From: Pontiellaceae bacterium B1224
GTDB taxonomy: Bacteria; Verrucomicrobiota; Kiritimatiellia; Kiritimatiellales; Pontiellaceae
DNA length: 54,440 nt
Direction: 5' to 3'
NCBI GenBank assembly: GCA_029432815.1
Contig: JAROBA010000036.1
Coordinates: 1-54,440 of the forward strand
In this document: positions 7,206-15,869 of the stretch, one piece after another
Layout of the letters: each line of letters begins with the position of its first letter
Numbering within the stretch: position 1 is the first letter of the stretch
Notes under the pieces: model-generated
What the model was told of the DNA's origin: nothing
The model's input: the letters and a program-made list of their open reading frames with translations, nothing else
Databases searched by the model: none
Program-made: the position numbers and the translations under genes

Positions 7206-9221
7206 TTAGTCCACGATACGTTCCAGAATAAATCCCGTACGTGCCGGGATATACACATTGATCTGATTTCGGTCATGTTCTCCGTCATTGAAGGCGAAGC
7301 TTTCAAATTCAGGGCTGTCCTTGACAATGTCATGTCCGCCGAACTCCGGAGCATCGGTATTCAATGCGATTCGATATTTTCCGGGGGTGACATCCACTGG
7401 ATAATCCGTAAATGATTTGTTGGGATTGAAGTTCAGAAGGAAGACGAGATTTCCCCGTTCGAAGGCCATAACCTTGTCGCCTTCATTGATGAGCCGGAAG
7501 ATAGGGGCTTTCAGACCAATGGTTTGCTGCTCCCGAATAAGTTCGACCATTTTCTGATCAAAGTCGGCGAGGAAATGAAACTTGAGGGTTGGGTCGTCCC
7601 GCAGGTTCCATTGACGGCGTGCATACTGATAGGACCAGCCGTTGCCTTCGCGGGGGAAATCGATCCATTCCGGATGTCCGAATTCATTCCCCATAAAGTT
7701 CAGGTATCCGTGTCCGGCGGCACCAATCGTGGCTAAGCGGGCCATTTTATGCAGGGCAAGTCCACGGTCCACCACGAGGTTTTGCGCGTCTCGATGCATG
7801 TTGAAATACATTTCCTGATCGATGAGTTCGAAAATAAAGGTTTTGCCTCCGACCAATGCCTGATCGTGCGACTCTACATAGCTGATCACCTGCTCATCCG
7901 CCCGATGACTGGTTAACTCATGGTAGAGCCAGCTCATATTCCATTCATGGTCCGGGATGTCGTTGGCCAGTTTAAACCAGCAATCCGGAGCTCCCATGGC
8001 AAGCCGATAGTCGAATCCACAGCCGCCATCTTTCTGAGGGGCGCCGAGTCCGGGCATGCCCGAAACATCTTCCGCAATCGTTATGGCATTGGGTCTGACT
8101 TCATGAATCAGCGCATTGGAGAGGGCCAGATAGGCATGGGCATCGAGATCCACAGAGCCGTCAAAATAATTGGCATAGTCGGTAAAGGAGGTGCCGAGGC
8201 CGCGATGGTGATACAACATGCTGGTTACGCCATCGAACCGATAGCCATCAAAGTTATATTCGTCCAGCCAGTAGCGGGCATTGGAAAGTAGAAAATGGAG
8301 AACTTCCGGTTTGCCGTAATCAAAGCAGCGCGAATCCCACGCATCATGATCGCCCCGGTCGCCATCGTGAAAATACTGGTAGCACGTTCCGTCAAAACGA
8401 GAGAGGCCTTCTTCTTCGTTTTTCACGGCGTGTGAATGAACCAGATCCATAATCACGGCCAGTCCGGCTTCGTGGCAGGCATCGATCAGTTCCTTTAGCT
8501 CCTCCGGGGTCCCGAAGCGGGATGAGGCGGCAAAGAAGTTGGAAACATGATAGCCGAACGATCCGTAATAGGGATGTTCCATAATGCCCATAAACTGAAC
8601 GGTATTGTAGCCCATCTCAATAATACGCGGCAGAATCTTTTCTTTGTATTCGAGATAAGATCCCACCTTGGCATCTTCGAGCGCCATGCCGATATGCGAT
8701 TCATAAATCAGGGGGGCGCCAATTGCTTGTACAGGGTTTGGAAACTTCCATTTGTACTGTTTCTTCGGTTTCCAGACCTGAGCTGTGAAAATGTGAGTTT
8801 CCGGATCCTGCACCGCTCGCCGGGTATAGGCGGGAAGGCGCTCTCCTTCGCCCCCCGGCCAGTACATTTTAAGTTTGTAGAGATCCTCATGGTGGAGTTT
8901 GTTGGCGGGAAGTTCAATCTCCCACACGCCTTGTCCATCGCCATAGTGCAGGGCAAACTCATCGAGTTGTTTCCAGTCGGAAAAATCGCCTACCAGATAA
9001 ATGGCCGTTGCATTGGGAGCCCATTCCCGAAAAATCCATTTTCCATCTCGGAAGTGAAGCCCGTAATATTCATGGGCATTCGCGAATTCATTCAGTGTAA
9101 TAGCACCGCCGGTGAGTCGCTCTTCAACATGGCGTATATGATCAGCACGTTGCTGAAGCTGACCGAGATAGGGTTGTAGCCAGGGGTCATCTGAAAGTTT
9201 TGCGAGTGTGGGATCGATCAT
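7206..9221 (-). CDS. glgB: 1,4-alpha-glucan branching enzyme, eukaryote type (GH13)
   Basis: The enzyme cuts alpha-1,4 glucan chains and rejoins them as alpha-1,6 branches during glycogen synthesis. The 671 residues comprise a CBM48-type N-terminal domain (about 60-165, HFRDGKWIFREWAPNA), the catalytic barrel and a C-terminal beta domain. Conserved GH13 regions are visible: DLVHSHAVKN, GYRFDGVTSM with the nucleophile Asp, IAEDVSGMPG with the acid/base Glu, and YVESHDQ. The overall form matches the branching enzymes of plants and animals (GH13 subfamily 8) rather than E. coli GlgB. The gene begins 8 nt after glgA, so the two are one operon, and its ribosome-binding site (AGGA) overlaps the glgA end. 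Confidence 0.93.
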   Translation of the reverse strand: MIDPTLAKLSDDPWLQPYLGQLQQRADHIRHVEERLTGGAITLNEFANAHEYYGLHFRDGKWIFREWAPNATAIYLVGDFSDWKQLDEFALHYGDGQGVWEIELPANKLHHEDLYKLKMYWPGGEGERLPAYTRRAVQDPETHIFTAQVWKPKKQYKWKFPNPVQAIGAPLIYESHIGMALEDAKVGSYLEYKEKILPRIIEMGYNTVQFMGIMEHPYYGSFGYHVSNFFAASSRFGTPEELKELIDACHEAGLAVIMDLVHSHAVKNEEEGLSRFDGTCYQYFHDGDRGDHDAWDSRCFDYGKPEVLHFLLSNARYWLDEYNFDGYRFDGVTSMLYHHRGLGTSFTDYANYFDGSVDLDAHAYLALSNALIHEVRPNAITIAEDVSGMPGLGAPQKDGGCGFDYRLAMGAPDCWFKLANDIPDHEWNMSWLYHELTSHRADEQVISYVESHDQALVGGKTFIFELIDQEMYFNMHRDAQNLVVDRGLALHKMARLATIGAAGHGYLNFMGNEFGHPEWIDFPREGNGWSYQYARRQWNLRDDPTLKFHFLADFDQKMVELIREQQTIGLKAPIFRLINEGDKVMAFERGNLVFLLNFNPNKSFTDYPVDVTPGKYRIALNTDAPEFGGHDIVKDSPEFESFAFNDGEHDRNQINVYIPARTGFILERIVD

Positions 9222-9229
9222 GGAGAGTC

Positions 9230-10819
9230 CTAGTTGGATTTTTCAAATACTTCATCGACCAATGGCCGTTGCAGCATTTCCTGGTAAATATCAATATAGG
9301 CTTGCGCGGTCACCGCGTGATTAAACTGCTCTTTGCTTTCTTTCATCACCCTGCCGACATGCGTGCCACGTATGTGCTCATCAAGGGCATAAAATTCCAT
9401 GGCCTGATCAATTGCCCAGGCCAGACCGCCGCCATCGTAGGACTCAAAGAGGAATCCGTTGCCCGTTCCGGCTTCAACGTCCATCTGACTGATGGAGTCG
9501 TGGAGTCCCCCCGTATCGCGGACAATTGGGAGTGAACCATAAATCGCGCTCATCATCTGAGGTAAACCGCACGGTTCGAACAGGGAAGGCATCAGCAGGA
9601 AGTCGGAGGCTGCAAAGCCGATATGGGAAAGTCCTTCCTCAAAGTTACAGACTGCAACTCGGTCATGAAGGTCGTGCTGGTGAACAATGTCATGGAAAAC
9701 CTGTTGGTAGCCGCCGTTTGCCACAAACACAAACTGCAGGTTGCGGTCCCAGTATTTATCCACGGTTGCGTAAAGAATTTCAGCAACCAGCTGGCAGCCT
9801 TTCTGGACGGGATCCAGGCGGGAAGGCCAGAACAGGATTGGAGCATCCGGATTGATGTCGAGTCCAAGGCGCTCCTGAAGCCAGACCTTATTTTTTCGTT
9901 TGGCACCGTAATGATCCAGCACGCCGTACTGTTCAATGAGGTACTCATCGGTCTCCGGATCGCAAGAGGAATCGGGGGAGTTCAGGATGCCGGTTGCGCA
10001 GCCCGCATGGAATTTACTGGCCACTTCCCATTGAATATTGCCCGGAACAAAGTCGTGTTGGTTATCGACGATTTCTTTCATGAAGGTCGGGCTGACCGTA
10101 TTGATAAAGTGCGATGCGAAAATGCCACTGCACAGAAAGTCGACGGGATTATCGTCCCGGGCTTCAAAATAATTTCGTGAAGGCCAGCCATAATACAGGT
10201 TGCTCCAGAATTCCGCCGCATCAATGCCCCGGTCTTCGATATGCGCCAGTGTTGTTTTAACCGTATGAATATTATGGAACGTAAAGAGGCTGGGAATTCC
10301 GAGCATGCGTGCTTCTGCCGGGATCAGGCCGGTCATCCAGTCGTTGCAATGAATCAGATCGGGTTTAACCGTGGGGATAATGTTGTTGATCACTTCGCGC
10401 TGGAAGGCCAGCGCAATTTTCAGGTCCGTTTCTGCTGAGTTCGTATAGACTTTGTCCTGATAATAAAAAATGCGGTCTTCAGCCAGATGAATCCGGTCGT
10501 CGGGCAGTTTGCTCTTGTAAATCAGCAGTTCGTCATCAATAAAACCGCCGATATCCACATGAAACATTTTGCGATAATGAGGCAGGGCCACATGAACATC
10601 AGCTCCCAGTTCATAAAGTGCCGAGACCAATGACGCGGAAACATCGGCTAATCCTCCGGCTTTCGCCGAAAGCTTATTCGTCATATTACCCATTCCCTCC
10701 GGTAGATAGGTAATTTCCGGGGTAACAATCAGGATGCGGGGTCCTTTTTTCTTTGCTACCGTTTTATCAGTTTGTTTTGTCGTTTTCTTTGTCGCTTTTT
10801 TCTTCGATGCATTAACCAT
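9230..10819 (-). CDS. glgA: Glycogen/starch synthase (GT5) with Lys-rich N-terminal tail
   Basis: This enzyme transfers glucose from ADP-glucose to the growing glycogen chain. The 529 residues show the GT5 signature KAGGLADVSASL near residue 53 (usually KTGGLADV) and, near the C-terminus, the retaining-GT motif FEPCGLPQMMSAIYG followed by DTGGLHDSI. The GT5 start ILIVTPEITYL is preceded by about 26 residues of Lys, Thr and Ala (KKKATKKTTKQTDKTVAKKK). This resembles a histone H1-type tail and is absent from ordinary GlgA. It stands first in the glgA-glgB operon; glgC lies at 22.06 kb. The ATG has GGGGAT upstream. Confidence 0.93.
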   Translation of the reverse strand: MVNASKKKATKKTTKQTDKTVAKKKGPRILIVTPEITYLPEGMGNMTNKLSAKAGGLADVSASLVSALYELGADVHVALPHYRKMFHVDIGGFIDDELLIYKSKLPDDRIHLAEDRIFYYQDKVYTNSAETDLKIALAFQREVINNIIPTVKPDLIHCNDWMTGLIPAEARMLGIPSLFTFHNIHTVKTTLAHIEDRGIDAAEFWSNLYYGWPSRNYFEARDDNPVDFLCSGIFASHFINTVSPTFMKEIVDNQHDFVPGNIQWEVASKFHAGCATGILNSPDSSCDPETDEYLIEQYGVLDHYGAKRKNKVWLQERLGLDINPDAPILFWPSRLDPVQKGCQLVAEILYATVDKYWDRNLQFVFVANGGYQQVFHDIVHQHDLHDRVAVCNFEEGLSHIGFAASDFLLMPSLFEPCGLPQMMSAIYGSLPIVRDTGGLHDSISQMDVEAGTGNGFLFESYDGGGLAWAIDQAMEFYALDEHIRGTHVGRVMKESKEQFNHAVTAQAYIDIYQEMLQRPLVDEVFEKSN

Positions 10820-11163
10820 GATTATCCCCTATCAGCTGTTAGAGATCAAAACAACCGATATCATCCTTTACAAGCATATACTGAGGTCTTTAACTGCTTG
10901 ACGGAACGCCAAAGGCCTGTTTTGGTTTCATATCAGATGTAGTCATTCGCGCAAATGCGTTGCGTTTTTTCTGAAGTGTCAACCGGCATTTGATCGGCAC
11001 TGCGTGGACAGCGTTCTGATACCTCCCTCAATTTGAACCGTTTCAGTATTATTATGTTCTTTCATCTTTTTCGCTTGGCATTGAAGCGGTAATTTTGGAA
11101 TCTCTTTCACAAATTTCTCTGGTCCGCTGAGTTGGCGGACTGACCCGCTCAACAAAAACTAAA
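10820..11163. other. Divergent intergenic region glgA / SUMF1-domain gene
   Basis: These 340 nt hold the promoters of two divergent genes. The inverted repeat GTCCGC...GCGGAC lies at 11121-11139, about 40 nt before the plus-strand ATG, and could be an operator or leader hairpin. I see no clean -35/-10 pair and no gene. Confidence 0.4.
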
Positions 11164-11177
11164 ACAAGGATAGTTCC

Positions 11178-12344
11178 ATGGTAAAAAGGTTCGGTCTGAT
11201 AGTCACCCTGTTGGCATTCTGCAGCCCTATTGTAGCTACGGCACAGAGCAACGGTAAGCCACCCGCTCTCAAAGTTGTATGCAGTGTTTTGGCGGCTGAT
11301 ATTTTGCTGACGGCTCACATGGAAGGGGGCGATAAAACCGTTTCCATGGGCTCCAGTACGGTGCCGCTGAAGAAGGGCATGCGCTACACGCTGAATATTA
11401 CAAAATCAGGCTACAGCCCGTACCGCAAAACCATTACGCCCGACTGGGAAGGACTCCGTCAGTTGAGCGTTGTTCTGGAAGAAGGAATCGGCCCCGATGG
11501 GTCCGACCCCTGGGTGGTAGATCTTGAAAACAGTGTGTATATTAAATTTGTACCGATCCCCACCGGCAGCTTTAACATGGGGTCGGAGTCCGGGGAGGAC
11601 GACGAACTTCCCGTTCATCCGGTTGCATTCTCCCGCCCCTTCTGGATGGCCGCAACGGAGATTACCCAGCAACAGTATGCGCAATACAAAGAAGCACCGG
11701 TAACGTATAAGAAGAAAGATGTACCCATGCCGATGAGCGCAGAGCTGCCCGTTGCGGGGGTCAGCTGGAACGATGCCGTTGGATTTTGCAACTGGCTGAC
11801 CACGAACGAACGGATGATGGGCCGTCTGCCAGAGGGGTATGAATTCACGTTGCCCACCGAAGCGGAATGGGAATATGCCTGTCGTGCCGGAACGACCACT
11901 GAGTATGCCGGAAGGATCGATGCCATGGGCTGGTTCAACAAGAACAGTTCCGAGCGCACCAATCCGGTGGGCAGCAAAAGTCCAAACGCCTGGGGTCTTT
12001 ATGATATGCATGGCAACGTTTGGGAATGGTGTGATGATGTGTGGTACGTAAATTACGAAAACGCACCGACGGACGGATCGCAGCGCGGCAATGCCGTGGA
12101 CGAGTATGACGTTCCTAAAGAGCAGTGGGGAGAAAAAGGCAATACCATCCGTTTGCGGAATAGCGGGCTTCGCTCCGTACGCGGCGGCTGCTGGAACTAT
12201 CCGGCGAGCGCCTGCCGTTCTGCCAACCGCTTCTACCACAGCCCCGGCACTAAATCGCACTATCTAGGTTTCCGGCCCATCCTCATCTGGAATCCGCCGC
12301 AACCCAGTCTGGAAGTCACTCGCCGAATTGATCTCGGAGAATAG
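11178..12344 (+). CDS. Secreted SUMF1 (formylglycine-generating-enzyme-like) domain protein
   Basis: This 388-residue exported protein has a signal peptide to about residue 23 (ending ATAQ) and a PEGA-like beta domain (about 30-98, VPLKKGMRYTLNITKSGYSPY). A SUMF1/FGE domain occupies about 118-380. Family marks include GSFNMGSESGEDDELPVHPV, PTEAEWEYACRAG, GNVWEWCDD and a final LGFRPI. True FGE uses two cysteines to oxidise the sulfatase Cys. Here the segment RGGCWNYPASACRS keeps only the second at its usual place, with a Cys replacing the Ser of RGGS. It is therefore probably a binding or structural member of the family, not a sulfatase-maturing enzyme; that is inference. AAGGA precedes the ATG at 11178. 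Confidence 0.85.
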   Translation: MVKRFGLIVTLLAFCSPIVATAQSNGKPPALKVVCSVLAADILLTAHMEGGDKTVSMGSSTVPLKKGMRYTLNITKSGYSPYRKTITPDWEGLRQLSVVLEEGIGPDGSDPWVVDLENSVYIKFVPIPTGSFNMGSESGEDDELPVHPVAFSRPFWMAATEITQQQYAQYKEAPVTYKKKDVPMPMSAELPVAGVSWNDAVGFCNWLTTNERMMGRLPEGYEFTLPTEAEWEYACRAGTTTEYAGRIDAMGWFNKNSSERTNPVGSKSPNAWGLYDMHGNVWEWCDDVWYVNYENAPTDGSQRGNAVDEYDVPKEQWGEKGNTIRLRNSGLRSVRGGCWNYPASACRSANRFYHSPGTKSHYLGFRPILIWNPPQPSLEVTRRIDLGE

Positions 12345-12482
12345 AAAAGTCCGATACCCACGGGCAAAAAGTACGGCGGTAGCGCTCGTGTGAACGGGAG
12401 TTTCCGCCGTATTGGTGTATAGAGCGCCAGAGGAGGAGCGATCGTTTCACCTCGCGGAGTGTGGAAAACGATGGGAGACGTG

Positions 12483-12546
12483 GCGCAGACATTCCTGTCT
12501 GCGCTTCCTGAGGTGCCGGACGGGCAGACTGGAAAGTCTGCCTCAC
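12483..12546. repeat. Paired-hairpin intergenic repeat, module 1
   Basis: Two hairpins lie in tandem: GCGCAGACATTCCTGTCTGC (12483 on) and GGCAGACTGGAAAGTCTGCC (12523 on, with a CTCAC-like tail). They are of the same type as modules at 39002, 47407 and 52807. The remainder of 12345-12638 holds no gene. A copy of the 15-bp palindrome lies at 12594-12608. Confidence 0.7.
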
Positions 12547-12593
12547 TGAATTACAGCCGGCACTCCGCAATTCTCACCGCTTCTGATCCCGGG

Positions 12594-12608
12594 TTCCAAT
12601 GGTTGGAA
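12594..12608. repeat. 15-bp palindrome TTCCA-N5-TGGAA (intergenic)
   Basis: The sequence is TTCCAATGGTTGGAA, 30 nt past the stop of the minus-strand LptF/G-type gene. Confidence 0.9.
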
Positions 12609-12638
12609 TGAGTTTGCAGAACGGTCCGCCGGACCAGC

Positions 12639-13751
12639 TCAGCGCATTCGGTAGATTAATGCGCTGCCGATGAAGTAGAAAACAATGACGGCACTCCAGG
12701 CCCCGACCCAGGGGAGGATGATCATCTGCTTGGCCAGATATTCCATGGTGAACTGCATGGCATAGAAGCCGAAGAACATACCGATGGCCATCATAATGCC
12801 GGACAGCGCGCCTTTCCTTCCAGTGTGTGCGCCTACGGGTATTCCGATGATCATAGCGATTATGCAGATGAACGGCATGGTCAGTTTGTGATGCAGATCC
12901 ACTTCATCGGAGTTGATCGATTCCGGCGAAAGATGCTGGTGTGATCGTATATAGTGCCAGAGTTCGAGCGAGGATTGATGAGCGGGATCTTTGGCCTCGC
13001 CCATAAACTCTTCCGGCTGTTCTTTCAGGTTACGCATTTCCAATGTCTGGAAGGTTTCAACGGAATTCCAGCTTTTGGTTTCTTCATCGTACTGTTGAAT
13101 GAGGGTATTATTTTCATCGAAGTGCTGGATGCTGCCGTCTTCGAACCACCAGCGGCGATCCAGCCAATGGCCTTTTTTCGCGGTAATCTTTGTTTTGTCG
13201 GAACCGTCGGGCCGGCGTTGGCGGAGGGTGATTCCGTTCATGGTGTAGGTGCGTGTATCGAAGCCGACAATATGCCACTCGTGTCCGAGGGTCGGATTCT
13301 TATAGGCGATGTTTTCAAAGTAGACCTCATCCGAGGCTCTCTTTTTACTTTCGAGCAGCTGGTGGGCCCGGTAGGCAAATTTCGGTCCGGTGTATTCGTT
13401 CACCACGGCGGTAAAGAGAAAACAGAAAAATCCCATTAGATAATAGGGGCGTACGATGCGGTAAATGCTGACTCCACTGGCGCGCATCGCAATAATTTCG
13501 CTGTGGCGCGTCAGCATGGATAGACTGTACAGGGTGGAAAGCAATACGCAGATCGGGACAATGAAAATAACCATGGAGGGCAGCTGCAGGCTGTAGTACT
13601 GCAACATTACCATCGGAGGAACCCGCGCTGACAGAAAATCATCCGCATTATCCATCAGATCGCCGATAATGAATAGAAGCGTAAAGGCGAACAGCAGGTA
13701 GACCAGTGGCTGAAGCAGATTAATGAATAGGTGTCGTGCAAGTATTTTCAT
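12639..13751 (-). CDS. LptF/LptG-family permease (YjgP/YjgQ)
   Basis: This inner-membrane component of the LPS export ABC transporter (LptB2FG) extracts lipopolysaccharide and hands it to the periplasmic bridge. The 370 residues have the family layout: three N-terminal membrane helices, a periplasmic beta-jellyroll domain of about 150 residues, and three C-terminal helices. The ATG at 13751 is preferred, with GAGGATT upstream; an in-frame ATG 13 codons earlier (13790) lacks a site. The FQTLE codons carry a 15-bp palindrome (13038-13052). It is divergent from zwf. I cannot decide between LptF and LptG by eye, and no partner gene is adjacent. Confidence 0.88.
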   Translation of the reverse strand: MKILARHLFINLLQPLVYLLFAFTLLFIIGDLMDNADDFLSARVPPMVMLQYYSLQLPSMVIFIVPICVLLSTLYSLSMLTRHSEIIAMRASGVSIYRIVRPYYLMGFFCFLFTAVVNEYTGPKFAYRAHQLLESKKRASDEVYFENIAYKNPTLGHEWHIVGFDTRTYTMNGITLRQRRPDGSDKTKITAKKGHWLDRRWWFEDGSIQHFDENNTLIQQYDEETKSWNSVETFQTLEMRNLKEQPEEFMGEAKDPAHQSSLELWHYIRSHQHLSPESINSDEVDLHHKLTMPFICIIAMIIGIPVGAHTGRKGALSGIMMAIGMFFGFYAMQFTMEYLAKQMIILPWVGAWSAVIVFYFIGSALIYRMR

Positions 13752-13855
13752 AGTTTGAATCCTCAGAACGTAGCGGGAAAACCGAGCCATCGCAAGCGTT
13801 GAAAAGCCTTCACGAGCAGGGTAGGCTCTTCGGAATCAATCAGGAGATTTTAAAA

Positions 13856-15385
13856 ATGAGTCCTTCAGGAATAATCGGTGAAAGTCGCGTTAAAGATTCT
13901 GTGACCATCGTCATATTCGGTGCCTCCGGCGATCTGACCCACCGGAAGCTGATTCCGGCACTTTATATTGCCTATGCGCAGGGCATGCTGCCGGAAAAAT
14001 TCACAATCGTCGGATTTGCCCGCCGCGACTATAACGATGATGTGTTCCGCGGCATGATGGCCGAATCAATCAAAGAGTTTTCCCGTCTGCCGGCCGAGGA
14101 AGAATCGGTGATGCGTTTCATTCAGCATATTCGGTATCACAAAGGCGATATCTCGCACCCGGAAGCCTATACCGATTTGAAGGCCAAGTTCGAAGATGTC
14201 GAGGCCTATCCGGCAAACCGGCTGTTCTATCTCTCCATCATTCCCGATCTGTTCAAGACCGCCGTTCAGTCGTTGAAAAAATCGGGCTTAATCGTCGCGC
14301 CCTTTGGCGAAACGTGGTCCCGCGTGGTAATTGAAAAACCGTTCGGCCGCGATTTTGAAAGTGCCATGGCGCTGAACAAAGCGCTGCTGGATGAGCTGGA
14401 CGAATCGCAGATCTATCGCATCGACCACTACCTTGGAAAAGAAACGGTTCAGAATATTCTCTCGTTCCGTTTTGCCAACGCCATTTTTGAACCGGTATTC
14501 AACCGCAGTTATGTCGACCACATCCAGATTACGGCCGCCGAAACCGTCGGCATGGAAAAGGGGCGGGGCGGCTATTATGATGAATACGGAGCTCTCCGCG
14601 ATATGGTCACGAACCATCTGTTGCAACTGCTCTGTCTGGTGACCATGGAAGCGCCCGGGGATCTTTCGGCGGAATCGATCCGCAACGAAAAGGTCAAGGT
14701 GCTCAATGCCATGAAACTGGATATCCGAAAAAATATTTCCGATGCCGTTTTTCGTGGGCAATATTCCAGCGGGGCCGATACCGACGGAAAACCGGTTAAA
14801 GGCTATCTGGAAGAGGATCGCATCGACCCGGCATCCGAAACGGACACCTTCACCGCCATGCGGCTCGCCATCAACAACTGGCGCTGGGCCGGCGTCCCGA
14901 TCCTGCTGCGTACCGGCAAACGGATGGCTAAAAAAACCACCGAGGTCGCCGTGCAGTTCAAAGTCCCGCCGCTGCAGCTTTTCCAACAGGTGGAATGCGA
15001 AGACGATGTCTGCGATATTACCCGCATCAAACCCAATACACTCATTTTCCGGATTCAGCCGAACGAGGGTATTTTCCTGAAAGTCGGCACCAAGAGGCCG
15101 GGCATGCGCTTTGTGGTCGAAGATGTGGATATGGACTTTTCTTATACTGAAAAGTGGAGCAAATCGTTGCCGGAAGCCTACGAACGCCTGCTGCTCGATA
15201 CCCTCCACGGCGATTCAACCCTCTTCACCCGGTCCGACGAAGTGGCGGCCGAGTGGACCGTGGTGCAGCCGATTCTCGATAATCTGGATGCGCTGCGGCC
15301 CTATGCCTACCCGCCGGGTGAGTGGGGCGTGCGTGAAGCCGATTGGCTGTTTCATGGTGTGGAAGGGCACTGGAGAAATAAATAA
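13856..15385 (+). CDS. zwf: Glucose-6-phosphate 1-dehydrogenase
   Basis: The enzyme oxidises glucose-6-phosphate to 6-phosphogluconolactone with NADP, the entry to the oxidative pentose phosphate and Entner-Doudoroff routes. The 509 residues match the usual length. The nucleotide-binding motif GASGDLTHRKL lies at about 22-32. The active-site motif RIDHYLGKE is at 188-196, with catalytic His191. The C-terminal part contains YPPGEWGVREADWL. The ATG at 13856 has AGGAGA 8 nt upstream; an upstream in-frame TTG gives a longer but less likely start. No downstream pgl or gnd is adjacent. Confidence 0.96.
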   Translation: MSPSGIIGESRVKDSVTIVIFGASGDLTHRKLIPALYIAYAQGMLPEKFTIVGFARRDYNDDVFRGMMAESIKEFSRLPAEEESVMRFIQHIRYHKGDISHPEAYTDLKAKFEDVEAYPANRLFYLSIIPDLFKTAVQSLKKSGLIVAPFGETWSRVVIEKPFGRDFESAMALNKALLDELDESQIYRIDHYLGKETVQNILSFRFANAIFEPVFNRSYVDHIQITAAETVGMEKGRGGYYDEYGALRDMVTNHLLQLLCLVTMEAPGDLSAESIRNEKVKVLNAMKLDIRKNISDAVFRGQYSSGADTDGKPVKGYLEEDRIDPASETDTFTAMRLAINNWRWAGVPILLRTGKRMAKKTTEVAVQFKVPPLQLFQQVECEDDVCDITRIKPNTLIFRIQPNEGIFLKVGTKRPGMRFVVEDVDMDFSYTEKWSKSLPEAYERLLLDTLHGDSTLFTRSDEVAAEWTVVQPILDNLDALRPYAYPPGEWGVREADWLFHGVEGHWRNK

Positions 15386-15483
15386 GGTAAAACACCCGCT
15401 TCGCTAAAGGCACGAAGGGCTCTAAGAAAGATACTTCGTGACCTTTGTGTCTTGAAGGAGCAGCTCGACTGGGTGTTGAAAAG

Positions 15484-15807
15484 ATGATGGATACCTATTT
15501 TGTTTATGTAACCGCAACGGAGTCGGACGAAGCGAAAGCCATCGCCCGGACCGTGGTGGAAGAGCGACTGGCCGCCTGCGCGAATCTGCTCGGTTCAATT
15601 GAATCGGTCTACTGGTGGGATGGGAAACTGTGCGAAGACACCGAGGTCGCCCTCGTGCTGAAAACTTCCAAGGTTCGGAAAAACGAACTCATCGCCCGCA
15701 TCCGCGAACTTCACTCCTATGAAACGCCCTGCATCGTCTGCCTGCCGATCACCGACGGAAATCCTGATTTCCTGAAGTGGATCGAAATGGAAACCGCGCA
15801 GGATTAG
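15484..15807 (+). CDS. cutA: Divalent-cation tolerance protein CutA
   Basis: This small trimeric cytoplasmic protein belongs to the CutA1 family, linked to copper tolerance in E. coli though its biochemical role is unsettled. The 107 residues are the usual length and include the family segments VYVTATESDEAKAIA, ERLAACANLL, SVYWWDGK and LHSYETPCIVCLPI. The ATG at 15484 is chosen from the family's usual N-terminus; it has no strong ribosome-binding site. The 98 nt before it hold a degenerate relative of the GGCACGAAG/CTTTGTGCC repeat family seen at 52.9 and 54.1 kb. Confidence 0.92.
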   Translation: MMDTYFVYVTATESDEAKAIARTVVEERLAACANLLGSIESVYWWDGKLCEDTEVALVLKTSKVRKNELIARIRELHSYETPCIVCLPITDGNPDFLKWIEMETAQD

Positions 15808-15863
15808 CTGGAGGGGCCGGTTCCATCTCGGTCTACGGTCGCCGAGGTCGTCGCCTCTCCAGC
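15807..15863. terminator. Long hairpin between convergent genes
   Basis: GCTGGAGGGGC at the left end pairs imperfectly with GCCTCTCCAGC at the right end. It lies between cutA and the converging 655-residue gene, so it may serve both as a terminator, although it lacks a T-run. A related half-copy lies at about 235-265. Confidence 0.45.
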
Positions 15864-15869
15864 ATTTGA

